A stretch of 64,000 nucleotides of DNA, from assembly GCA_016801845.1 (NCBI GenBank), contig CM028931.1:8940587-9004586 (forward strand), in the 5' to 3' direction. Source of the stretch: Polydactylus sextarius (taxonomy: Eukaryota > Chordata > Actinopteri > Polynemidae). The translations under genes and the position numbers were made by a program. This document shows positions 32,765 to 44,000 of this stretch, piece after piece. Under the pieces are notes generated by a model, which saw nothing but the letters and a program-made list of their open reading frames with translations, searched no databases and was not told the DNA's origin. Numbering within the stretch: position 1 is the stretch's first letter; the number at the start of each line of letters is the position of its first letter.

Positions 32765-33795
32765 GGGATATATACTGCGTTTTACAGCATATTTAATGCC
32801 GTACTGAAATGCCAAACGCTGCCTTATGATTATAATTTTTTTTTTGTTTTGTTTTGTTGTTTTGGTTTAGTTTCTCTGCACTTCATTTTCCCCTTTTTTC
32901 TTTTTTTATTATTCTAATTATTATTTGGGGGCGGGGGGAGGGAAAGTAAAGCCATCCGATCACTGAGAGTTTATTTTTCACTTCTGAGGCTTTGTTATGA
33001 TATTGTTTTAAATCACTGCACAGGAAAAAAATAAAATTTAAAAAAAAAAAAAAATGACAACTTGTATGCATTACCAGTAGAAAATGAGCAGTTTTCTGTG
33101 AAATGCCAAAAAAAAAAACAACAAAAAACAAACAAAAAAAAGCCTTGAAACTTAATCTATGGAGCAGATTGATACACCATAAAGTATTCTGATATGAAGC
33201 CACTTTTAACAGCATTTGTGGATGTTCTTGCACTACTTAATCATCAGAACATAACTCTACTGTACCTGTCCGTCCGATATCGGTATAGTTAGATCTACTT
33301 TACACCGTACTGCACTTTCTAATCGCTCTGTGATTTAAGCACTCGGCCTATACTTTGACACCACGACGATGTGACTAGCCAGTGAGCTTGAAGCATACAA
33401 AGACATCCAAAAAAAAAAATAAAATAAAATAAAAAAAAAAAAAAAAGATCTCGTCATCTCAGTTTTTTCCCGCTGTGCGATCGCAATCTCAAGCGCGTAG
33501 ACGACTGTAGAGACAATATTAAACGTGACTCGGCACTTAACGAAGCGAACAAGAAGAATAAACGTCCTCTTCCATGTCTTCCATTTGAAGAAAAAAAAAA
33601 AAAAAAGAAAAGGTTTTTATTTAAGTTTCAACTGATTGTATGTTTTTTTTTTTTTCCTTTTATTTTTCTGTTTTTTTTTTTCTGTTTTTTTTTTGTCCTT
33701 AATCGTGTAGCCGGTGGAATGTGCTTAAAGGTTAGTACGTAAGATTGGAAAGTTTACAATTCGTGATGCAATTGTTTCACAAATTTTGTATATTT

Positions 33796-33801
33796 AATAA
33801 A
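33796..33801 (+). terminator. rab11fip5: candidate distal polyadenylation signal of rab11fip5
   Basis: AATAAA with TGT/GTT-rich downstream sequence (TGTATGTTTGGTTG and, further on, GTGTTGTGTGTGTG). Confidence 0.45.
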
Positions 33802-33824
33802 GAATATTTTGTGTTTCTTGCTCA

Positions 33825-34640
33825 CTGTATGTTTGGTTGTACATCTCTCTTCGACGGTGTGTTGTGTGTGTGTTTTTTCCTACATTGGCCGACTGTGGTA
33901 AGTCTTTGTTTACAGGAGGTTTTCATGTTTGCATTCAGGGTTGGTCTCTTCGGAGTCTGGTTCCAAAGTCGATTAAATTAAAACACCTGGATTTATTTAG
34001 CTTTTGAAACCTGTAAGAAGCATTTAGGTGATTTAAATAAATAAGCTTCTAGTTTTACTTGTTTTTATGGTTTTATTATTAACTTATTTACTCAGAACTT
34101 AATGTAGAAGTGCAAATTATTGTGTAAACAATCTGTTTTAAAACATCCTTAAACAAATTTAATCATAAGTAATATATCCACCACCTACAGTAAATGTTTA
34201 AATTAACCCTAAAAACTAACTAAATGTAATTTAATTTAAATGTAAGTAAGAATCTTACATCATAGACCTAATATAATAACCAGTCTACATTTTTGGTAAT
34301 TATTTAGATTTTTTTTTTTTTTTTTAATTTCATGTAAACTGATATTATATCATCATCATTAAACTGTGTATGTGATACACATGAATTATTACATTTAAAA
34401 TGAATATTTCACACAAAATTAGTCAATAAACATCTAAAATAATCCATTACATGACATTATAATATATTTATATATTATATAGCTATTTATTTAATTAATT
34501 TTACATTATTTATAGAATGTAACACCCTTTAAATTGTCAAATAATAATAATAATAATGGTGAATAATTAATAATAAAAATAAAAAAGTGAGGTATTCATG
34601 TTTTTTTGTCCACCCCTGTTCAAGACTTTAACCCACATCC
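33825..34640. other. AT-rich intergenic spacer, no gene
   Basis: Lies between the rab11fip5 3' end and the sfxn5 promoter. Low complexity and AT-rich, with no recognisable feature. A CTCF-like core, CCACTAGGGGGC, lies at 34642. Confidence 0.5.
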
Positions 34641-34813
34641 GCCACTAGGGGGCTATATTATCCTCTTTAAACACAACAACCTTCCCTCAGCACTTCAACA
34701 TCATCATAATTTTTAAAAGCCTTATGTTTTATTTAATTATTTTCACTCTAAACTGATGAAAAACACATTTCCTTCCATTTCCCCCCATTTAAACCAGTAA
34801 AAACAAAGCAAGG

Positions 34814-34893
34814 GCTTCTGGGAAATGTAGTCCACTAAACCGCTTTCAGCTTAGTCAGAGCAACTGCTTAAAAACTACACTACCCATGATGCA
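34814..34893. promoter_or_regulatory. sfxn5: paired ZNF143/THAP11-type sites upstream of sfxn5
   Basis: GCTTCTGGGAAATGTAGT at 34814-34831 is a minus-strand ACTACATTTCCCAGAAGC. ACTACACTACCCATGATGCA at 34874-34893 is on the plus strand. Both follow the published ACTACAATTCCCAGCATGC element, which is typical of housekeeping and mitochondrial gene promoters. They lie 140-220 bp before the start codon. Confidence 0.55.
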
Positions 34894-35034
34894 ACCCGGC
34901 CGGGAACCAGCTGTAGTTTAACCATAAGCCGTGCAGCTGCAGTCAAATGAAGAGTAGTTGGAAAAACTTCTTTTAGAAACAAACGGACGCAAACGGAAGA
35001 CAGGTGTAGTTTTTATGTTTACGTGCGCAGCAGC

Positions 35035-35082
35035 ATGTCTGAATACCCGAACTTCCAGTATGGAAAGTCCCGTTTCGACCAG
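35035..35082 (+). CDS. sfxn5: sfxn5 coding exon 1
   Basis: MSEYPNFQYGKSRFDQ. Start preceded by GCAGC; donor CAG|GTACTT, phase 0. Human SFXN5 has FQLGKPRFQQ at the same place after a longer Ala-rich leader. Confidence 0.88.
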
Positions 35083-38000
35083 GTACTTTTGTTATTGTTA
35101 TTATTTAGCTCAAACTGAAGTCTGCAACGGGAACCTCACTCCGTGTGTGCAGGAAGTTGCCCGCACAGTCTGTACATAAGCAGGCGGACCCTGAACACAT
35201 CATGTCAACGTTAGCATATAATATGTCACTAATTCTGGCTGGTAGTGCTGTCTAGTTTGTTTAATTCATACCTGGAAACGACGATATGCTAAATGTTGAA
35301 GTTAATCCAACACCAAATATATGTAAAGTTTGTTTTTAAGCATGTTTAAGCTTCTTGGTTAGCTTGATCAGTACAAACATGAACAGGGTTCAAAGTTCAA
35401 ATGCTACTTGCAACCTTAAACGCAGCACGAGATTTAAAGAAAAGTAATCCTAACTTTGTCGCTTTTTAAAATATTGTAAAACTAACATTGTAAACATTTC
35501 TAACTAGTTTTTGTCCCACTTTTAGCCTCTAATGTCTGCTTTATTTGACAAATAAATAAATGAATAACTGGTGCGCTAGATTAGCTGAAATTCAAAAACT
35601 AGCTAAAATGCTATTTGGAATCGTTAACGCGGCGCGAGATAAAATGCTAAATAATTTTCTGCCTTTACGATAATTTTAGACTAAATTCTACCGTGACTAG
35701 TATCGTAAAATGACAACAATTTAAAACTCATACTAATGTATATTGTTGTAGCTTTTTTATTTTTGTTTGATACGGTAACAAAATTCAGCGGTGAGCTAGG
35801 TTAGCCGAAATTCAAAAACTAGCTAAAATGCTACATCTTGAACGCAGCGCTAGCTAAACTAATCGTAAAGTTATGACTATTTATCATGTTTGTTTTATGC
35901 TTATTTTATTTTATTTTACTGAATTACCCACATATTTACATAACACATGTACAATTCATTATACCATAACTTGTGCATTGGCCAGTTTATTAAATACAGT
36001 GATTTTTTTTTTTTTGTTAAAACTGTTGATTCAAGGTCATATTTAATCAATTATATCAATATATTAGTCAATTTCAGATAAGTAGAGTACATGTAATAGG
36101 GTTAAATTAAATATAGTTGTAAGTAAACATGTTAAATGTCTTAAGTGAGACTTTCTAAAGTTACATATGGGATGTTTCTTATGTAAAATATAAAATAATC
36201 ATACATACATATATATATATATATATATAATGTGATGTTAATAGTTAATGTGTATTACAGTGAATGTGCAGGTGCAGACTGTGGACTCAGGCATTCAGGA
36301 GACGGAGACAATCTAACGCTAATTAAAAGATGTTAATGAGTTACATTATGGGAACTGTGGGATCCAGCTTTCTCAGAGATTAACCGATAATATGGACTAA
36401 AAATAAAAAATAAAATGAGGGAAACATCTGCTCCTGTGAGCCTCCCAACTTGTCAAATCACTGGTGTACCTGCTGTCATTAAAAATAATAATAATAATGA
36501 CAGTAATAGTAAATATAATGCAATAACCGAACATGAGTTACATTAAAATTATTGCAGGTTTAACCACCTAAAATTACTTTTATGAATGAGTATAATTTTC
36601 AGCATACCCCAATCGCATGTTTGGAAGTATTGATCAGGAATGAAAACAATCATAAAATACGTTAAAGTGATTTTAAACCAAGTGGAAATTAATTACGTCA
36701 TATAAACTACTAAAGATATACTTATGATCAATTATTTTTTTAATATAAAATGTCATATTTGCTGCATATACGAAGTATATGTCCCTGTTTTTAAATGAAT
36801 AAACCTCTAGCTTAAATATACAGTTAGGGTCAAATTACAACTCACAAAGTAACTGTATAAATACCAGAGATGTAGGATATTTGACTAAACGTCTCCAGTG
36901 GTAAAATCGGGTGATTAGGTAAAGATAAGATGATTATCTTGTTCTCCACTGTTCCCCATTGTCTCCTCAAACTGGTAAAGTTGAATAATAGATATTAACG
37001 GGTTGAGAAAACTATTCCCCCGCGCCACATTTTTCTCCAACCATCCATATGTTCAAGAAATCACAAGGCGCAGCGATGAGTCAGATACCAGATTTTCATC
37101 TAAATTAGCAGTTAGTGTAATTAAACTCAAGTTGGGGAGAGACGGGGACGAGGACGACGGCGCCGTGGTCCGCTGCTGTATTTCTCAAATTATTCCTTAT
37201 GCTCAGTAATGATCAGATGATAGGAAAGGTATTTCTGGCACAGTCATTATAGGAAATTAATTGCAAATGGCGCGAGTGCATTCAGGTCCCTAAAAGATGC
37301 AGATAAGAAACAGTTTGTGGGGAGGCATTAATGAGGAGGCTCCACCTGTTGTGTTAAAACAGCTGGCGCTGTAATGTCGCTGCGTACTGGGCGACAGCTG
37401 GAATCAGTTTGAGCTGCCAATATTAGAGCAAATAAATAAAAAATAGTCTTTTACCTGTAGAGTAGATGGACAATTAGATTTTCTAAACTTTTTTATTTTT
37501 AATCACAACTCAGATGTTGCATTGATTACGCTTTTATAAAAAGTTTGAAACTTTTAAAGCCTCGTTTTTGTTTCGAAGTCTCACCGGTAATAGAGTTTTA
37601 AAAACAAATAAGCGGTTAATGGTGTAAACAAAACAACAATTAATATTTTTGTTATTTAATGTGGCATTTTTTTGTGTTTTTTTGTTTTTCTCAGAACACG
37701 TTCGTCGGTCGGTTCAGACACTTCCTGGATGTGATTGACCCCAGCACCCTCTTCGTGACTAAGGTAAACTAACGTTATCGTTTGTGGACACATGTTTTGT
37801 CCATTTAGCTTTTTATTTAGCCGTTTTGGTACAGAGGCTAACTCGATGTGACACGTTACGCACGTTTTTGATGAACGTATCGGTGACACCCTGCGGTCGA
37901 GCCGGTCGTCCGTAAATTAGAAAGTTGGTGGTTCGATTCCAGACGAGTAACAGACGATTAGAAGTGCAGCTCATTTACCATTGGCTTTGGAAGCAGCAGT

Positions 38001-41000
38001 TGTTTTGTCTTATTTATCTAATTTATTCTTATTATTTATTCACGGACCATTAACCTGTGCAAGGGACAAAAGATGAAAATAAACATTTGGCTACAATCTT
38101 ATATATTTATATTTTTAAATGTTCGTCAATAGATAGAAGATATTTCATGAAATGTATCCTGAACTACTGCATTTAAATAGAAGGAAGGAGGAGTTAATAT
38201 TAAAATCTAAGAAAATGATATTTTTAAATGGCTAGCGCTAAAGAAGAGAGGATATCGTACGAGCTAAAAATAAGTAAATAAGTAAAAAAATCATTGTTCA
38301 TTAGCTGTGAGGAGCTTAAATATACAGTTAGGGTCAAATTACAGCTCACAAAGTAACTGTATAAATACCAGAATAAGAAGTTCTTAGTTTTTATTCATTT
38401 TTATTCACCTTTTTTTTTTTTGTTGAGACATTTGCTTGAAATCTGAAGGTTTTAATTCTGTTTTTCTACGAGACAAAACGGCCGCGCGGTAACACGGAAA
38501 AGTCGACGTTTAGATAAGAGCTTACTTAGTTTTAACATCATTTAACATGAATAATTTATTGTTATATCGTACTAAGAGATTCTTGGTGATTCTCTGTGAC
38601 CTTTTGGCTTTTTTAGGCCGTTCTCTCTCTCTCTCTTTTCCCTCTAAACGCCGCGCCGCCACGTTCGTCCTAACGTTTCCCGGGTCTCGGCCGTGTTGTG
38701 GTAATTTCGCTCGTGGAGTCATCAGAGCTCTGCTGCTCTGGGTAATGAAGCTGTTAGCGGGCTCTTTGGTGACAGTAATAGCGGCGGTAGCTCCTCGGAT
38801 GTGATGAGGTGTGGACAAGTAGGGCAGCTGTGAGGGGGTAGAGGGAGCGTTTGCACACACACACACACACACACATTTAGACATCTTGCCTCCTGCTGGG
38901 CCGGGCGTAGCCTCAACTTGCCCCTAATGATGAGAGTGGAACAGGGATGGACATGATTTGGTGCACAATCGCACACACACACACACACACATCCTACACA
39001 AATGCAGAGAAAAGAACTTGCACACACAGATGGTAAGCTCATTAGAACAAATTGGGCCACATGATCTTGTATTTTGCTCAGCATTAGACAACGATCACAC
39101 CACAGAAAGCTCCTCATTACCTTTTAGCAAACTCATTTGTCAACCGAAAATCAGCATGAAAGTTTTAGCGAAACACAATTACGGAGCGTTGAGTCGTGTG
39201 GCTTAAGTGGAGGAGGAGAAAAAAGCACACACACACACAAAAACAAAACCAAAACAAACTCCTCTAACCCTGTTAACTGACGACAAGAAGAAGAAAAAAA
39301 AAGATCTCCAGGGGAAACTTGACTGACTCGACTTTTTTTCTTTTCTGTCGTCGATTCAGAAGCGACTAGAGGAGTGTGTCGAGCTGCTCGACGGTTTCAA
39401 ACGAGGAACTCTTCCTCCGGGAGTCACAGACGCTCAGGTAAAAACTCACAAACACGAACGGACAAGTGAGACTTTTTCCTTCTCGAATAAACCAATAGTT
39501 TCTTTCTTGGATGTTTCATACTTACATTATTTTTTTATTTATTTTTATTATTTTTAAATTTCTACAGCTTTGGAAAGCTCAGAAAATCAAGCAGGTAAGA
39601 CGTTTCGTTCACATTCACACACACTCTCACACAAAGTGCCATGACTATCTTAACCATCTCTGCTCGTTGTGGCGAGCTGTCAGCGCATTAGCAAACAAAA
39701 CTGACACCAGACCAGGCTTTTATCCCCAGGTTTACCTTCTCTTTACCACAAACATACAACAAATGACAAATGCCGTTTGTCAAAGGGACAGAAACATTCA
39801 CAAACAGTAACAGTTGTAAACGTCGTATTAAATGCAGTTTTTGTACATTTCTTTAAAGGGGACATATGATGCGAAACCATATTTACCTTAGTGTTGCTGA
39901 ATAAAGACAGTTTAGAGTCAAACTGACAAAACCAGAACCTCAGACCCCATCTCATCCTCTTTTACATGTCATTTCTAAAACTCTTCTCCAAACTCTGACG
40001 TCAGTTTCAAACAATAACAAACATGGCGGCGGTGAAGGAGATCACAGTGCATTGCCTTTGCTGGAAACCAACCAATCAGTGCACAGCTCTAGAGGTATTT
40101 CATGAGGTTAAATTAGGTCGTTTAGGGTCCTGGGCCTTTTTCAATCCAACCAATATTAGTTTAACTTACTCAAAAATATGCGTCCTGTGTCCCCTTTAAA
40201 ATGGTCAATATGTAACATTTAGTTTTTCATGGTTAGAAATGCGTTTCCTTTCATGTTGTACTAAACAGTCAAGTAAAACCTGGTGATAAATAATGAATAT
40301 AAATGTGTATTTACCCACATCACACTCAGGTTGCATTTGGAGCTGTCAGGTATGTGTTATGGCTAAGTCCTGAGAACGTAAACACATCTCTGATTACAAT
40401 GACAAAAAAAAAAAAAGCCGCTTAGACAAGTTTGTTATTCATACACAATACAAGAAATCTTTTTTAAGCTCAGATTGATGCCGCTGATTTGACAAACATG
40501 AACACAAGTCGGTGCATGAGGTGAAGTGAAGTGTTGTTTTCCACTCATCTGGCACATAGAAGAAAAATCACTATATATTTACATCTTGAAAGGGGCTAAT
40601 GTGTTAAACACACTGGGTCTTAAGTGTTACGGCCCATATACAGGACTACATTACACCCTATAGGGCCATCGGTCCTTATCCAGACATGACAGTGCCCTCA
40701 TACATGATGCTTCACCATTTCAAGACTGGATGTGTGAGGCAGGATGCTTTCCGTTCCTGCACAATCGGCAGATCTCATCAGCGCCGGAGCAGAAGGGGAA
40801 AAGAGATATCGCATCAGTCTGTCTATCTCGCGACGGAGAGGATACTCCACTAAACAGAAAAGCTTTTGTAAATTTAGGAGAAGACTTTGAAAAGCGTACA
40901 GCAGAAAGGAAAAAAAAAAAAAAAGAAAAGATCAAAAGCTCATGCTGCTTTCAAGGGAAGTTACGTGTCGATATCAAAGGCTTCAGCCCCTCAGACGTTT

Positions 41001-44000
41001 ATCAGCACTTACAGAGTTGATGCAGGACGTTTAATTAGGGAAAACAAGGCTCAAACAATAGATACATGTGTAGTAACCATAGAGATTGTCAGTGCACATT
41101 AGTATAACCTAATGTTTCATACAGAGCTTTCATTTGTTAGAAGAATATCGGCTGATTAACTAGTGAATGATCCTGTTTTTTAGATTGCTGGCGTCTTATT
41201 TGTCTTGTTTCGCAGCAAAAAAAAGTTTGCAATAAAGTTGCTGGAGCAAGTTAAAGGTTTTTTCTTTAACTTGTTTCTCAACAGACGACTTCCTCTTGTC
41301 GCTCTACAGCAACATAAAATAGTTTTCCTCCTCTTTCTTTATCTCTTTCTTTGGTGAAATCTGCCCGGATACTGTTTCTCTTGGTCTTTAACAGTGATGT
41401 CGGAAGATAAATGTGAGTTCACTGACGTATAGATCAACGTTTTTGATTGTCAGAATATTGTTGAAGCTGTGAAACCTCAGTGACTCAGCTCTCGAGGTCA
41501 ATAAATGTTATGTCTCTTCAAGCTGCTTCCTGTTTGTTTCCTGTCTGTCTGACGCCTCCTTTTGAGTAGTTCCACTTTAAAACTTTACTTCAGTTTTTAG
41601 TCACTTAACTAACCCAAATCAGCCTGCACTCATTATCCTCTGATTCTAATCTCATTACGCTCTTATTACAGGCCATCATCCACCCTGACACGGGGGAGAA
41701 GATCCTCATGCCCTTTCGGATGTCAGGTACAGTAGCTTGGTGTGGAAACCTCGGGGGCGAAGCGGGACCTAGGGGCTTGTTATGTGGTCCAACATGGAGA
41801 CGTCGTTCACCCTGGGAACTGTCACGGCTCAACAGGGCTCTTCAGGTTGTCTCGGGCCTGGAAAAGGTCAAGCCCAGCTGGGCGCTGATTAAAAATCTCT
41901 CCCACAGTGACGGGAGAAGTTGTGGAAAGGCCTCTCGGAAGAAGCACAACACAAGTATTTTGGTCCAATCTCAGTCTCACCTTCCTCGTACGGCGAGTTA
42001 CAAGTGTGAGGGAGAGTGTGAGAGGATGAACGTTAGCGCCGATATAGAGAATATGTCAAACAAAGAGGAGTGTGGGTGCAGATCTTATTGATCTTTTAAA
42101 CCTGTACAGACACATCTGGAAGAAATTAGATTTTAGAAAATTAGATTCAGTCTGACATCAGGATCACAAATAGATGTATATAATGATGATAATAGTAATT
42201 ACAGTTGTCTTTGAACAGGTTTTATTCCCTTCGGGACACCAGTGGTAAGTCTTTTTGTGCATATATTTAAATAATGCGAAGCTAATAACCATATTTGTTG
42301 ATTAAAACAATATATTATTTCATTTTCACAGGTTGTTGGCCTCCTCCTTCCAAATCAGACGCTGCTGTCGACGATCTTCTGGCAGGTAAAAAAAACCTAC
42401 ACCTTGACCTGAAACATGACTTCCCTCTTTCATTTATTTCTAAAAACGTCAGACTTTAATCCACCGTTTCCCTGAGTCTTTCCGTTCTCCTCAGTCAGCC
42501 AGTTTCCAACTATAGTCCTGGCAGAATGCTCTAAAACCAGCGAAGTCACAGGTTGAGAAATAAACATATCACAGTCAGATGCCAGATGAGTTACAACAAT
42601 AGAAACAACACTAGCGCGAGGAGGTGGTGCCACAGAAAGAAACAAATGGCTGGCAATGATGTAATCTCAACATCTACATTTTCAAGTTTAAGACAAAAGC
42701 AGTTGAGCGTTGAGACGTGTGAAGTAAAACTAAACTTAAGCTTTGATCGCAAGTGTCTCACTGTGTCTCAATAATCGTACAAAAGACGTCACTTTTAATC
42801 CAACAAGGCTCCAACGAAATGCTGAACGCACCGCCTGTAATAATGAGTACGTGAGTGAGTCATCACTGACAAGAATCGGCACATTTACTAATGAGTTCAT
42901 CTCATGACTCTTCATTTTAACAGTGGTTGAACCAGAGTCACAATGCCTGCGTTAACTACTGCAATCGCAACGCCTCCAAGGTAACGATATCTAAGTCCCA
43001 TTTGGACTCGAACCATATGTTTCTAAACAAAAAAGCCGCGAAGTCGTATTGTTTTTCTCACTTCCTCTTCACTCTCACTTTAGCCAGCTCCAGTTTCCAA
43101 ATTCGTCCAGGGATACCTCGGAGCGGTGACGAGCGCCGTCTCCATCGCTGTGAGTTCACCCGCCGCTAAACCGACTCGTCCGTTATGTCCAACATCACAT
43201 CTGAGACCTGGTTTTAATTATTTTTATGTGTTTTTATCTAATATCACATCAATCTGCCTGAGATTAATATTAACGGTTAAATGTTTTTGGAAAACAAATG
43301 TTTTCCCTTCATCAGCCTTTTTTTTTTTTTTTTTTTTTTTTTACCCCTCTACCTTTATGTCATGAAAGACACAGATGTCAAAAGAGTATAATACACCCTC
43401 ACACACACACACACACCTGCCTGACACAACCCTCAGAGTGTGGACGCGGGGTTCAAACCGAGCCAATTACTGGTCCCACTGGGCGCTCATCCGGCTGCTG
43501 CCCTCGGGCCTGACAACGGCAGCAAGCACGAGAGAGAGAGAGAGAGGAAAAAAAAAAAAATCACGGGGTGTCTGGAGGGCGGAACGACAGGCCGGGAGGG
43601 GGCCAGGAGCTCTCCAATTAAACGTCTGCTCCGGTGACGACCCCCCGCCGTGCCGGGGGGAGCCAGAGGCCGGAGGAGCACGTAACCCCTCGATTACATC
43701 TCACCAGTGTGTTAAAATACAGCCATGTCACTTTTAATTTAATCGTTTATGCACAAAAGTGGGATTTTTTTTTTTGTCACTTTTCACTCAAATCTGACAC
43801 TCGGCAGTTTGTTTTACTGCTTATTTAAAACCATTAATATGCTTAAAGAGCCGTTTCAGATACCGTCAGTAGCTTTTGATCCTTTTAAAAACTGATTCCT
43901 TGTATGTATTTGATTATTTGATTATTTTGTTTGTTTTGTTAGGTTGGATTAAATGTGTTAATCCAGAAAGCAAGTGGCTTCAGCCCAACCACCAGACTGT

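Larger units (their letters stand above)
31102..33820 (+). other. rab11fip5: rab11fip5 3' UTR (inferred)
   Basis: No ORF or splice evidence. The AT-rich, homopolymer-laden sequence runs to a canonical AATAAA at 33796-33801, followed by GT-rich sequence. An earlier AATAAA at 32759-32764 could give a shorter form. A (GGT)n tract starts 14 nt after the stop codon. Confidence 0.5.

Noticed and set aside
37890..37945. possible functional tRNA gene
   Set aside because: The B box is perfect, but the A box is degenerate and the acceptor, D and anticodon arms do not pair. Better explained as a SINE head.
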